Origin: Propionispira arboris
Lineage (GTDB): Bacteria; Bacillota; Negativicutes; Selenomonadales; Selenomonadaceae
DNA: 64,000 nucleotides
Reading direction: 5' to 3'
Assembly (NCBI RefSeq): GCF_900109225.1
Contig: NZ_FNZK01000010.1
Coordinates: 83,262-147,261, forward strand
Positions 17,293 to 25,953 of the stretch are shown here, piece after piece. How positions within the stretch are numbered: position 1 is the stretch's first letter; the number at the start of each line of letters is the position of its first letter. The notes beneath the pieces are model-generated. The model was not told the DNA's origin, ran no database searches, and worked only from the letters and a program-made list of their open reading frames with translations. The position numbers and the translations under genes are program-made.

Positions 17293-17967
17293 ATGAAGGG
17301 GAAATTAATTATTATTGAAGCTGGGGATGGCTGTGGTAAGGCAACTCAGACAAAAGCTTTATTTGAACATTTGCAAAAAGATGGCCAGCGGGTTCATAAA
17401 ATTGAGTATCCAGATTATGCCAGTGAATCATCTGCGTTGGTTAAGATGTATTTGAATGGTGATTTTGGTAAAAAAGCGGAAGACGTTAATGCTTATGCGG
17501 CATCTACATTTTATGCGGTAGACCGTTACGCATCTTTTCGGATGAAATGGAAACAATGGTATGATGCTGGGGACATTATTATTGCCGATCGTTATACGAC
17601 ATCGAATATGGTCCATCAAGCTGTTAAATTTTCCAATCTGCAGGAACGGGAAGATTTTTTGACGTGGCTTTGGGATCTGGAATTTATTAAGCTGGGCCTA
17701 CCTATTCCATCCATGGTGATTTTTTTAGAGATGGCACCCGAGTTTAGTGAAAGGCTGATTACAAGCCGTTCTGATAAAATGCACCAGGTGAAGGACATCC
17801 ATGAACAAGATCAACTCTATTTGCAGAGATGTCATGCTGCTTATTGCCAATTGGCAGAAAAATATGGCTGGTTTACGGTTTCTTGTGTCAACAATGAAAA
17901 ATTAAAAAGTATTGAAGAAATTCATGGCGAAATTTATGCGTTGCTACCAACGCTATTATTAAAATAA
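17293..17967 (+). CDS. tmk: Thymidylate kinase
   Basis: Makes dTDP from dTMP for DNA synthesis; 224 residues. The P-loop is EAGDGCGKATQT (9-20), a variant of the usual EGxxGxGKST seen in the clostridial branch. The DR(Y/H) motif is ADRYTTSN, and VDRYASFRM precedes it. The LID region around RSDKMHQVKDIHE is longer and less arginine-rich than in the Escherichia coli enzyme. It lies 31 bases after the decarboxylase and before yaaR-holB, the conserved Bacillus order. A weak hairpin (about 17981-18018) follows and may partly end transcription. Confidence 0.88.
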   Translation: MKGKLIIIEAGDGCGKATQTKALFEHLQKDGQRVHKIEYPDYASESSALVKMYLNGDFGKKAEDVNAYAASTFYAVDRYASFRMKWKQWYDAGDIIIADRYTTSNMVHQAVKFSNLQEREDFLTWLWDLEFIKLGLPIPSMVIFLEMAPEFSERLITSRSDKMHQVKDIHEQDQLYLQRCHAAYCQLAEKYGWFTVSCVNNEKLKSIEEIHGEIYALLPTLLLK

Positions 17968-18140
17968 CAATGCGGTCAAGCTAAGAGGAATTCCTGTAAT
18001 TTAGAACCTCTTTTATTGCTTATTTTGTTGAAAACAATTATAATTTAACTAGAGTGGGGTTTTCTGATATTTCGTAAATGGTAAAATCAGAAGAAGTGTC
18101 CACATCCCTATAGTCATTATCATGATAAAGGATGTATATT

Positions 18141-18587
18141 ATGAAAATAGATGGTTTAGGCGCGCAACGGACAATCCCGATGGGAGACCGTGATACAGGA
18201 ACAAAGGTAGCAAAAAAGAACAGTGATTTTTCATCGGAGCTTACACGTAATCAGGATGGACTTTCCTTAGAAAAAATGAATGAGCTGCTGGCGAAAATTG
18301 ATGAACAGGGTGCAAAACTAACTCAAACACCAACGTATGATGAACTCAAGTCCTATCGTGATTTAGTTAAGACATTCGTAGGTGAAGCTGTTTCACGCAT
18401 GTATAGCATGCAGACACAAACCGGCTGGGATCGACAAGGACGGCAAAAGGTCTACACAACGGTACGTAAGGTTGATGGTAAAATGGAAGAAATGGCAGAA
18501 GAAATACGTTTGGGGCAGTCCACCCAGCTTAGCATTGCTGCGAAACAAGATGTGATCCGTGGCATGCTTGTGGATTTATACATGTAA
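18141..18587 (+). CDS. yaaR: YaaR-family protein (DUF327)
   Basis: A 148-residue helical cytoplasmic protein of the DUF327/YaaR family. It is recognised by YRDLVKTFVGEAVSRMY and the tail QDVIRGMLVDLYM, and by its fixed place between tmk and holB. Function in the family is not established. The start is ATG 18141 (MKIDGLGAQR): AAAGGA sits eight bases upstream, whereas the ATG three codons earlier overlaps that site. The stop codon overlaps the first base of the holB frame. A Tyr-lacking basic middle (GWDRQGRQKVYTTVRKVDGK) is typical. Confidence 0.85.
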   Translation: MKIDGLGAQRTIPMGDRDTGTKVAKKNSDFSSELTRNQDGLSLEKMNELLAKIDEQGAKLTQTPTYDELKSYRDLVKTFVGEAVSRMYSMQTQTGWDRQGRQKVYTTVRKVDGKMEEMAEEIRLGQSTQLSIAAKQDVIRGMLVDLYM

Positions 18588-19567
18588 TGGAAATTATGTG
18601 GGAGAAAATCATTGGGCATATAGAAATTATTCAGCGTTTAAAAAATTTGATTCAAGAAAATCGCATGCCGCATGCGCTGTTATTTGTGGGGCCAAAAGGG
18701 ATCGGCAAATTTTTAACCGCACAGATAACAGCTGCGGCACTTTTTTGTAATGGAAAAGAAAAACCTTGCGGTTTATGTCCTTCGTGTCAGGCTCTTTTGA
18801 CGGATACACATCCTGATTTTTATACAGTAGAACCGGATGGGAAAATGATTAAGATTGAACAGATCCGCCACTTGCAGACGGAAGTGGCTCTGGCGCCGTA
18901 TCTGGCTGACAAACGTATTGTGATCATTGATCAAGCGGAAACAATGAATGTTCAGGCAGCGAACAGCTTGCTTAAGATACTAGAAGAACCAACCGGTAAT
19001 CTTGTTTTTATTTTAATTGCCAATAATCGGCAATCACTTTTAGATACGATTATTTCCCGGTGTATGATGGTGCCATTTCATGCATTGGAATTGTCTTGTT
19101 TGGCGGGGGCTTTAGAACAAAGAGGTATTGCGGCAGAAGATGCAATACCTCTGGCGGCATTGGCTGAAGGCAGCTTGGGAAAAGCAATTGATTTACAGGA
19201 TAATGGTGGATTGGAACTGCGACGTCAAGCTTTGGATCTTTTGGTGCAGCTTCAACAAATGGATATGGATGCTGTTTGGGTCTGTGGACAGAAATTGGGG
19301 GACCTTGATCGTGAAACACTGCAGGAATTTGTGCTGTACTTAAATATGCTTTTGCGTGATTTTCTTGTTTTACAGGTGGATGAGCAAAGCAATAAATTAT
19401 ACAATCAAGATGTAGCTTCAGTGCTTTTGGAGCAGAAATTATATTGGTCAGAAAATAAATTATTACGGGCGATGAAAGAAATTACTGTTGCGCAAAAGAT
19501 GTTGAGCTCAAATGCGAATGCACGGCTCGTCATGGAACAGTTTTTGATTAAGTTGTGCGATTTATGA
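18587..19567 (+). CDS. holB: DNA polymerase III subunit delta'
   Basis: Clamp-loader subunit of 326 residues. The AAA+ fold has GPKGIGKFLTAQ in the Walker A position, the four-cysteine zinc module C-x6-C-x2-C-x2-C (CNGKEKPCGLCPSC), the SRC motif ISRC, and the sensor region LKILEEPTGN. The first ATG overlaps the yaaR stop; a second ATG three codons in (MWEKIIGH) is an equally good start by comparison with other HolB N-termini. It stands between yaaR and ricT as in Bacillus. Confidence 0.9.
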   Translation: MEIMWEKIIGHIEIIQRLKNLIQENRMPHALLFVGPKGIGKFLTAQITAAALFCNGKEKPCGLCPSCQALLTDTHPDFYTVEPDGKMIKIEQIRHLQTEVALAPYLADKRIVIIDQAETMNVQAANSLLKILEEPTGNLVFILIANNRQSLLDTIISRCMMVPFHALELSCLAGALEQRGIAAEDAIPLAALAEGSLGKAIDLQDNGGLELRRQALDLLVQLQQMDMDAVWVCGQKLGDLDRETLQEFVLYLNMLLRDFLVLQVDEQSNKLYNQDVASVLLEQKLYWSENKLLRAMKEITVAQKMLSSNANARLVMEQFLIKLCDL

Positions 19568-19583
19568 TAGAGGAGGCTGCGTT

Positions 19584-20402
19584 GTGCAGATAGTAGTGGG
19601 AGTACGCTTCAAAGAAGCGGGAAAAATATATTATTTTGATCCAGGACAACTTGTGCTTGTACAAGATGATGATGTTATCGTTGAAACAGCACGTGGCATA
19701 GAATATGGAATGGTGGTTATTGGTCCTCGTGAAGTAAAGGATGAAGACATTGTTTTACCTTTAAAAACTGTGCAGCGTAAAGCTACACCGAGTGACCGTA
19801 CGAAAGTTAAAGAAAATGAAGTTAAAGAAAAAGAAGCTTTTACGATTTGTGAAAAGAAAATTGTAACGCATGCTTTACCAATGAAACTGATTGATGTTGA
19901 GTATACGTTTGATGTGAATAAAATTATTTTTTATTTTACAGCGGATGGCCGTATTGATTTTAGAGAATTAGTAAAAGATTTAGCAGCTGTTTTTCGTACA
20001 CGTATTGAACTTCGGCAAATTGGTGTACGTGATGAAGCCAAACTTATGGGCGGGATTGGTTGCTGCGGCCGATCATTATGCTGTTCAACCTTTCTTGGCG
20101 ATTTTGAACCAGTTTCCATTCGTATGGCAAAAGAGCAGAATCTGTCACTGAATCCAACGAAAATTTCGGGAATTTGCGGCAGATTAATGTGCTGCTTGAA
20201 ATATGAAAATGACTGTTATTGCAATAAATGTCCAAGTAAGAAAATTACGGCACCAAAGCCGGGGACTCGTGTTATTACGGTTGAGGGTGAAGGAAAAGTA
20301 ATTTCGATTCACAATCAGCGTAAAACGGCAACCATTTTACTCGATGACAGTAAAACAGTAGTAGCTTCATGGGAGGATGTAATTTCAAAAGATGAAGCTT
20401 GA
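19584..20402 (+). CDS. ricT: RicT/YaaT-family PSP1-domain protein
   Basis: A 272-residue cytoplasmic protein of the PSP1 C-terminal domain family. Its Bacillus homologue RicT (YaaT) acts with RicA and RicF in an iron-sulfur complex that assists RNase Y mRNA processing. Recognised by GVRFKEAGKIYYFDPG, IELRQIGVRDEAKLMGGIG and the cysteine clusters CGRSLCCSTF, ICGRLMCCLKYE and CYCNKCPSK. GTG start with GAGGAGG upstream. It overlaps trmN6 by 11 bases. No RicA/RicF homologue is visible here. Confidence 0.9.
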   Translation: MQIVVGVRFKEAGKIYYFDPGQLVLVQDDDVIVETARGIEYGMVVIGPREVKDEDIVLPLKTVQRKATPSDRTKVKENEVKEKEAFTICEKKIVTHALPMKLIDVEYTFDVNKIIFYFTADGRIDFRELVKDLAAVFRTRIELRQIGVRDEAKLMGGIGCCGRSLCCSTFLGDFEPVSIRMAKEQNLSLNPTKISGICGRLMCCLKYENDCYCNKCPSKKITAPKPGTRVITVEGEGKVISIHNQRKTATILLDDSKTVVASWEDVISKDEA

Positions 20403-21132
20403 TCTCAAAGATAATGAACGACTAGATGACTTAGTAATCCAAGGATTGAAAATCATTCAAAATGAACGACAGTTTTGTTTTTCATTGGATGCAGTCTTAT
20501 TGGCTCATTTTGCTAAAGTAAAAAAAAGAGCCCATGTTCTTGACCTTGGAACGGGAACTGGGGTTATAGCTTTATTGCTTTCGACACGGCAGACAGAAAA
20601 AATCGATGCCTTGGAGTTAAATCCGGTAATGGCAGATTTAGCAGCGCGTAATGTAGAACTCAATGCTTTACAAGAAAAAATTGTAGTTCATGAAGGCGAT
20701 TTGTGTAATATTCGGGAGATTTTTCCAGCGGAGTTTGTCGATCTGGTTGTTTCAAATCCTCCGTATCGTCCCTTGGAACAGGGCGATTTGAACCTTTTAA
20801 GTGATGTAGCAAAAGCACGGCACGAAGTGACAGCAACGCTGCAGGATGTTGTCAAAGCGGCGCGGTATTGTCTGAAATTTCGCGGCCGTTTTGCAATGGT
20901 ACATTTGCCAGAACGAATCGGTGAAATTATTATAGCGATGCATGAGGCGGGTATTGAGCCAAAACGTTTACGTTTTGTTCACCCGAGACTTGGCAAAGCA
21001 CCGAATATGGTTCTGGTTGAAGGTATAGCTGGAGCAAAACCAGGCGGTATGCTTGTGGAACCACCATTGATTGTTTATGGAAGTGATGGCAGTTACGCAA
21101 GGGAAATCGTTGAGTATTATCAGGAAAGATAA
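20392..21132 (+). CDS. trmN6: tRNA1(Val) (adenine37-N6)-methyltransferase family (TrmN6/YabB)
   Basis: SAM-dependent N6-adenine methyltransferase of 246 residues. SAM loop LDLGTGTGVIALLL, the acidic second motif ALELNP, and the catalytic NPPY in VVSNPPYRPL. The family modifies A37 of tRNA-Val in Escherichia coli; in this lineage it is inferred from the family and from position (Bacillus yabB slot). Its start lies inside the end of ricT (11-base overlap), so translation is coupled. rsmI follows after 71 bases. Confidence 0.88.
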   Translation: MKLDLKDNERLDDLVIQGLKIIQNERQFCFSLDAVLLAHFAKVKKRAHVLDLGTGTGVIALLLSTRQTEKIDALELNPVMADLAARNVELNALQEKIVVHEGDLCNIREIFPAEFVDLVVSNPPYRPLEQGDLNLLSDVAKARHEVTATLQDVVKAARYCLKFRGRFAMVHLPERIGEIIIAMHEAGIEPKRLRFVHPRLGKAPNMVLVEGIAGAKPGGMLVEPPLIVYGSDGSYAREIVEYYQER

Positions 21133-21203
21133 ACTGGGGTGGCTGCCTGATTTCTTTGTAATAAAGAGATTGGGCACATCCTGTTTTTTTATTAGGAGGA
21201 ACT

Positions 21204-22076
21204 ATGGAAACGAGTAATAAACCGGGCATATTATATCTATGTGCAACACCAATCGGTAATCTGGAAGATATGACATATCGGGCCGTGCGCCTTTTGGGAG
21301 AAGTGAATCGTATTGCAGCGGAAGATACGCGCCACACACGTAAACTTTTAACGCATTATGATATTCACACCGCGTTGACAAGTTATCACGAGCACAATAA
21401 ATTTACAAAAGGACCGGAATTAATTGACTATTTACTGACGGGTGAAGATCTTGTATTAGTAAGTGATGCCGGGCTCCCGGGAATTGCTGATCCAGGAAGC
21501 CATTTGGCCCAGCTGGCCATTGCTGAAGGTATTCAAGTTACACCGCTTCCCGGGGCAAATGCGGCACTTTCGGGGCTGATTTGTTCAGGACTGGATACGA
21601 CAGTTTTCACTTTTGTCGGGTTTTTACCAAAAACAACGAAAAAAAAGCGTGAAATTTTAGCGAATTTGCCGAAACGGCCGGAGACATTGCTCTTTTATGA
21701 ATCACCGCATCATTTAAAAGCTACATTGAAAGAACTTGCGGATGTATTAGGTCAAGATCGACCAGCGGTGGTGGGGCGTGAGCTCACAAAAAAATTCGAA
21801 GAATTTATTCGCGGTTCGTTAGGATCTATCGCAGCATATTTTCAGGATAATCAGCCGCGGGGGGAATTTGTGATTATTGTTGATGGTTATAATAGTGAAG
21901 CCGATACAGATAAAGTTGCTGAAACAATTGAACCAGCAGACTTGGTTGTCCAGCTTATGACGGAGGGTTTGGATAAAAAAATTGCGATGAAACAGGCTGC
22001 GCAGCAACTGGGAATTCGTAAACGTGATGTATATCAGGCTGTTTTAGCAGCAGAAAAAAGAAACCCAAAAGGATGA
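21204..22076 (+). CDS. rsmI: 16S rRNA (cytidine1402-2'-O)-methyltransferase
   Basis: Methylates the ribose of C1402 in 16S rRNA. 290 residues. The tetrapyrrole-methylase fold has the N-terminal LYLCATPIGNLEDMTYRA, IAAEDTRHTRKLL, the SAM-contact region LVSDAGLPGIADPG, PLPGANAALSGL, and FYESPHHL. GGAGG precedes the ATG. The stop codon lies within a long terminator stem shared with the oppositely oriented abrB side. Confidence 0.95.
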   Translation: METSNKPGILYLCATPIGNLEDMTYRAVRLLGEVNRIAAEDTRHTRKLLTHYDIHTALTSYHEHNKFTKGPELIDYLLTGEDLVLVSDAGLPGIADPGSHLAQLAIAEGIQVTPLPGANAALSGLICSGLDTTVFTFVGFLPKTTKKKREILANLPKRPETLLFYESPHHLKATLKELADVLGQDRPAVVGRELTKKFEEFIRGSLGSIAAYFQDNQPRGEFVIIVDGYNSEADTDKVAETIEPADLVVQLMTEGLDKKIAMKQAAQQLGIRKRDVYQAVLAAEKRNPKG

Positions 22077-22104
22077 TTTCCATCCTTTTGGGTTTCTTTT
22101 TTTC
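22055..22104. terminator. Terminator between rsmI and abrB
   Basis: An approximately 22-base stem (AAAGAAACCCAAAAGGATG and its complement) surrounds a 5-base loop, with A and T runs at the two ends. It can serve both convergent genes. Confidence 0.9.
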
Positions 22105-22137
22105 TGTAGTAGTACAAAGAGCAGAGTAAAGGGAACT

Positions 22138-22389
22138 TTATTTCTCTGATTGTAATGCATCCACGCATTCACCGCAGACATTTTTGCCTTTGAATTTTGT
22201 CACATTGTCGGCATTACCGCAAAAAATGCAGGCACATGACGGTTCATATTTGCGAAGAATAATACGATCTTGATCAACATAAATTTCCAAGGCGTCTTTT
22301 TCTTCAATTGCAAGAGTTCGACGCAATTCAATCGGGATAACGACCCTGCCTAGTTCATCTACTTTACGAACGATACCAGTTGATTTCAT
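22138..22389 (-). CDS. abrB: AbrB-family transition-state regulator with Cys-rich tail
   Basis: DNA-binding SpoVT/AbrB swapped-hairpin protein of 83 residues. The N-terminal 50 residues (KSTGIVRKVDELGRVVIPIE, RTLAIEEKDALEIYVD) are nearly those of Bacillus AbrB. The tail differs: C-x-C-x2-C (SCACIFCGN) and C-x2-C (VCGECV) suggest a small zinc knuckle, as in clostridial AbrB proteins. AAAGGAGAG precedes the ATG. It faces metG as in Bacillus. A palindrome overlaps its likely promoter. Confidence 0.93.
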   Translation of the reverse strand: MKSTGIVRKVDELGRVVIPIELRRTLAIEEKDALEIYVDQDRIILRKYEPSCACIFCGNADNVTKFKGKNVCGECVDALQSEK

Positions 22390-22416
22390 AGTTGCGACTC
22401 TCCTTTTTAATAAATA

Positions 22417-22441
22417 ATTTTGACTACCTAGTATTCAAAAT
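22417..22441 (-). promoter_or_regulatory. Palindrome in the abrB promoter region
   Basis: A 25-base near-perfect palindrome (ATTTTGA-x-TA-C-CTAG core, one mismatched pair) lies 28 bases before the abrB start codon. On the minus strand TTGAAT and TATTTA, spaced by 16, overlap it. A repressor or AbrB autoregulation is plausible. Confidence 0.45.
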
Positions 22442-22533
22442 GTTAGGTTAAGTAAATAATACCATATATTACAAACACTTTCAACAAAATAGTTTACAGA
22501 ATTTATAGACTTTAGTGAAAATAAATCGTGGTA

Positions 22534-22581
22534 CGGCAGACTAAAAGGCTGGATGTAATTTCTTTAATGCATTATATAGAG
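22534..22581 (-). repeat. Dispersed palindromic repeat, copy A (partial)
   Basis: Reverse-strand copy of the 5' half of an element also found at 27.0 and 30.4 kb. The shared core reads GCATTAAAGAAATTACATCC followed by AG-CT-AGTCTG. Only the left end is present. Confidence 0.65.
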
Positions 22582-22611
22582 ATGCGTTTTGAAATTTTTT
22601 TTATAAAATTT

Positions 22612-22640
22612 TTGTTCAGCGGGGCAATTTGCTTTATAAT
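22612..22640 (+). promoter_or_regulatory. Probable metG promoter
   Basis: TTGTTC (22612-22617) and TATAAT (22635-22640) with a 17-base spacer, 54 bases before the start codon. No T-box leader was seen. Confidence 0.55.
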
Positions 22641-22693
22641 AGAAGAACGACGTTAAAATGTTTGCGTAATTTATTGGAGGAGGACTTATTTTC

Positions 22694-24634
22694 GTGGAAA
22701 AAAAATCATTTTATATAACCACACCTATTTATTATCCTAGTGCCAAATTACATATTGGTCATGCATATTGTACGACCATTGCGGATTCAATTGCTCGCTA
22801 CAAAAGATTGGCTGGATACGATGTCATGTTTTTGACGGGATCCGATGAACATGGACAGAAAATTCAGCGCAAAGCCGAAGAAGAAGGTATTACACCGATT
22901 CAATATGTCGATAAAATTGTCGCAGGTTTTCAGGATCTCTGGCGACGTCTTAATATTTCGCATGATGATTTTATTCGAACTACAGAAAAACGCCATCATA
23001 AAGTTGTTCAGGAAATTTTTAAAAAAATCTATGAAAATGGTGATATCTATAAAGGAGCTTATAAAGGTCTCTACTGTACTCCTTGTGAAACATTTTGGTT
23101 GGAACGTCAATTGGTTGATGGAAAATGTCCAGACTGTGGGCGATCTGTGGAAGAAGTGTCAGAAGAAGCTTATTTTTTTAAGATTTCAAAATATGAAGAT
23201 CGTCTACTTCAATATATAGAGGACAATCCAGAATTTATCCAACCCGTATCGCGGCGCAATGAAATGATTAATTTTATCAAACAAGGGATGGAAGATCTTT
23301 GTATTTCGCGTACGTCATTTAATTGGGGAATTCCTGTGCCAATGGATGAAAAGCATGTAATTTATGTATGGTTTGATGCTTTATCAAATTATTTGACTGC
23401 AGCAGGCTATTTATCGGATGAAGAAAAATTTAAAAAATTTTGGCCGGCAGATCTGCATTTAGTAGGAAAAGAAATCGTACGTTTCCATACCATCATTTGG
23501 CCGATTATTCTTATGGCACTTGATTTACCATTGCCTAAAAAAGTCTATGGCCATGGCTGGCTTATTGTTGAAGGCGATAAGATGTCAAAGTCAAAAGGAA
23601 ATGTAGTAGACCCCGTTGGTCTGATCGAAGAATTCGGACCGGATGCGATTCGTTATTTTCTTTTGCGTGAAATAAATCTAGGAATGGATGGAAATTTTTC
23701 ACGGGAAGCACTTATTCAGAGAATCAATTCAGATCTTGCCAATGATTTAGGAAATCTTTTGCATCGTACGTTGAGTATGATTGGTAAGTTTAATCATGGA
23801 ATCATTGAACAGCCTGGTGCGTCCGATGCAATTGACCAATCGTTAATTGATATGGCGATGCTGACCGTTAAAGAATATGAAATAAGTATGGAAAAAATGG
23901 AACTGAGTCCAACGATTAAAAATGTTTGGGCTTTTATCAGTCGGACCAATAAATACATTGATGAAACGAGTCCTTGGGCATTGGCCAAAGATCCAGCGAA
24001 CAAAGAACATCTTAATACCGTTTTATATAATTTAATTGAAAGCTTACGGATTATCAGTGTTTTGATTTCACCATTTATGCCGGTTACTGCACCTAAAATA
24101 TGGAATCAGCTGGGACTTACTCAGAAGTTTAAAGACGTACAGCTCCATGATATTAAAACATGGGGACAGACGCCAAGTGCTATCCATATGGGGGTACCGG
24201 AACAAATTTTCCCCCGTATTGAAATCGAACCAGCGGCAAGCATTGCTGTGACCGAAAAAATGGCGGATGTGCCAGTCAAAGCAAAGCTGGCAACGGTTGA
24301 AAGCAAGGATATTCCTACTGAGATTACAATTGATGATTTTGCTAAAATGGATTTGCGAGTCGTTAAAGTATTAGCCGCCGAACCAGTCAAAAAAACGGAA
24401 AAATTGTTGATGCTCACGGTTGATTTAGGTGGGGAACAGCGCACGATTATATCAGGTATTGCGAAACATTATGCACCAGAAGATTTAATCGGTAAAAATG
24501 TGGTTATGATAATCAATTTGAAACCGGCTAAAATTCGTGGCGTTATTTCGCATGGCATGGTGCTTGCTGCATCGGCGGGGGATGAACTCAAAGTAATTGC
24601 CGTGGACATGCCTGTCGGCAGTAAGGTGAAGTAG
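22694..24634 (+). CDS. metG: Methionyl-tRNA synthetase
   Basis: Class I aminoacyl-tRNA synthetase, 646 residues. The HIGH-type motif is KLHIGHAY, with the zinc-knob cysteines in CTPCETFW and CPDCGR. The KMSKS loop is DKMSKSKGNVVDP. A C-terminal tRNA-binding domain (from about 540: TIDDFAKMDLRVVKV ... ISGIAKHY) completes the dimeric Firmicutes form. GTG start after GGAGGAGG. tatD begins four bases after its stop. Confidence 0.96.
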   Translation: MEKKSFYITTPIYYPSAKLHIGHAYCTTIADSIARYKRLAGYDVMFLTGSDEHGQKIQRKAEEEGITPIQYVDKIVAGFQDLWRRLNISHDDFIRTTEKRHHKVVQEIFKKIYENGDIYKGAYKGLYCTPCETFWLERQLVDGKCPDCGRSVEEVSEEAYFFKISKYEDRLLQYIEDNPEFIQPVSRRNEMINFIKQGMEDLCISRTSFNWGIPVPMDEKHVIYVWFDALSNYLTAAGYLSDEEKFKKFWPADLHLVGKEIVRFHTIIWPIILMALDLPLPKKVYGHGWLIVEGDKMSKSKGNVVDPVGLIEEFGPDAIRYFLLREINLGMDGNFSREALIQRINSDLANDLGNLLHRTLSMIGKFNHGIIEQPGASDAIDQSLIDMAMLTVKEYEISMEKMELSPTIKNVWAFISRTNKYIDETSPWALAKDPANKEHLNTVLYNLIESLRIISVLISPFMPVTAPKIWNQLGLTQKFKDVQLHDIKTWGQTPSAIHMGVPEQIFPRIEIEPAASIAVTEKMADVPVKAKLATVESKDIPTEITIDDFAKMDLRVVKVLAAEPVKKTEKLLMLTVDLGGEQRTIISGIAKHYAPEDLIGKNVVMIINLKPAKIRGVISHGMVLAASAGDELKVIAVDMPVGSKVK

Positions 24635-24637
24635 CTC

Positions 24638-25402
24638 ATGTTAATTGATACGCATGCACATATTGATGACGAAAAATTTGCGGAAGATCGCGCCGAAGTC
24701 ATTCAACGAGCAATCGACAGTGGTGTTACGCGCATGATAAATGTCGGTTCGGATATTAAATCTTCGGCTCGATCGGTCAAACTGGCAGCCGATTATAATG
24801 AAATTTATGCAGCTGTTGGCATCCATCCTCAGGAAGCTAAAACGATGATGAAATCACATGATGATTTGCTTGCCAGCTGGGCGCAGCTTCCCAAAGTTGT
24901 GGCAATTGGTGAAATCGGTCTTGATTATTATTATGAAAATTCTGAGCGTGAAATCCAAAAAAAAGTTTTTATTCGTCAGCTTGATCTGGCACGGCAGATG
25001 CATTTACCAGTCAGTATTCATGATCGCGATGCGCATGGTGATACGATGGCAATACTAAAAAAAGAAGGAAAAGGCATCATTGGCGTTATCCATTGTTTTT
25101 CAGGCAGCTGGGAGATGGCCCATGATCTTTTACGTAAAGGCTGGTTCATTGGGGTTGACGGTCCGGTTACCTTTAAAAACGCGGCAAAATTGCCGGAAAT
25201 TGTTCAGCAGGTACCGTTGGATCGTTTGCTGGTAGAAACGGACAGCCCCTATCTGGCTCCGGTTCCGAAACGTGGAAAACGAAATGAACCGGCCTATGTT
25301 AGGCATGTTGCGGAAAAAATTGCTGCTTTGCGTAATATCGAGTTTGAAGTTTTTGCTAAGGCAACAACCGAAAATGCCCGTCATTTATTTGGTATACAAT
25401 AG
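24638..25402 (+). CDS. tatD: TatD-family metal-dependent deoxyribonuclease
   Basis: Cytoplasmic TIM-barrel hydrolase of 254 residues. The N-terminal metal motif is IDTHAHIDD (HxH). The acid AIGEIGLDYY, SIHDRDAH, VIHCFSGSW and the C-terminal LLVETDSPYLAP complete the metal site. The family acts as 3'-5' DNase or D-tyrosyl-tRNA-like hydrolase. Located directly after metG as in Bacillus (yabD), and probably co-transcribed with it. Confidence 0.93.
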   Translation: MLIDTHAHIDDEKFAEDRAEVIQRAIDSGVTRMINVGSDIKSSARSVKLAADYNEIYAAVGIHPQEAKTMMKSHDDLLASWAQLPKVVAIGEIGLDYYYENSEREIQKKVFIRQLDLARQMHLPVSIHDRDAHGDTMAILKKEGKGIIGVIHCFSGSWEMAHDLLRKGWFIGVDGPVTFKNAAKLPEIVQQVPLDRLLVETDSPYLAPVPKRGKRNEPAYVRHVAEKIAALRNIEFEVFAKATTENARHLFGIQ

Positions 25403-25452
25403 GTGGCTTCAATGGTGATTTTATAGCAGAAAAGACGATTTTATCAGCTTGA

Positions 25453-25640
25453 TATAATAGAACATACGAGCTTTTTCCCATATGGATTTGATTGTAATGA
25501 AGTCATGGGGACGATGTTTATTCGTGAAAATGCTTATTTTACAAGGTTTCCATAAATATTATATATTCCTATAATAAACAAAATATGGTAAATAGCCCAT
25601 GATAAATTGATGAAATTTATCGTGGGCTATTTTATTTTTG
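25453..25640 (+). ncRNA. Possible short untranslated transcript upstream of the 3D-domain gene
   Basis: Within the 550-base gap after tatD there is a TATAAT (25453-25458). About 130 bases later comes a strong terminator (25591-25640; stem AATAGCCCATGATAAAT and its complement, then a T tract). No gene lies directly before that terminator. No good -35 box was found, and the stop may simply serve tatD read-through. A 30-codon frame inside lacks a ribosome site. Confidence 0.25.
25591..25640 (+). terminator. Strong terminator in the tatD to 3D-domain gene gap
   Basis: Stem AATAGCCCATGATAAAT pairs with ATTTATCGTGGGCTATT (one wobble) around a short loop, followed by TTTATTTTT. Confidence 0.85.
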
Positions 25641-25749
25641 CAAAAATCAACAGGTATTCACCTCAAAAAACTTTCAATTATTAGTTATCTGGAGCTTTTG
25701 CTTGGAATGATTCGTAATTTAGCTAATAAAAATACGATAAAAAGATAAT

Positions 25750-25925
25750 TGTAAATTAATTACTTATAAAGTAAATTAATGGTAATATTTAGAATAAAAT
25801 GTAAATTAAATGAAAATAAATACAGAAAAAATTTTACATTAATACCAAATTATAGGCGATTGATTGTAAATATATGTTAAAAAAAGGCTTGGGATTTGAC
25901 ATATTTAAAAAAATCATGATATAAT
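25750..25925 (+). promoter_or_regulatory. Promoter of the 3D-domain gene with repeated TGTAAATTAA motifs
   Basis: TTGACA (25896-25901) and TATAAT (25920-25925) with an 18-base spacer form a near-consensus sigma-A promoter. Upstream, between 25750 and 25880, the motif (T/A)GTAAATTAA occurs at 25750, 25770 and 25800. Related forms occur inverted near 25832 and at 25864. The clustering suggests a regulator-binding array; WalR boxes are built on TGTWAH direct repeats, but the spacing here is not the standard one. Confidence 0.6.
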
Positions 25926-25953
25926 TCACAAGTTCTTCGAAAGGGGGAATTTA

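Noticed and set aside
22390..22693. T-box leader before metG
   Set aside because: No T-box core or specifier-like structure; a plain promoter lies 54 bases before the start, leaving no room.
25482..25574. 30-codon plus-strand frame (MDLIVMKSWGRC...) in the gap after tatD
   Set aside because: No Shine-Dalgarno sequence before the ATG; such a short frame is expected by chance.
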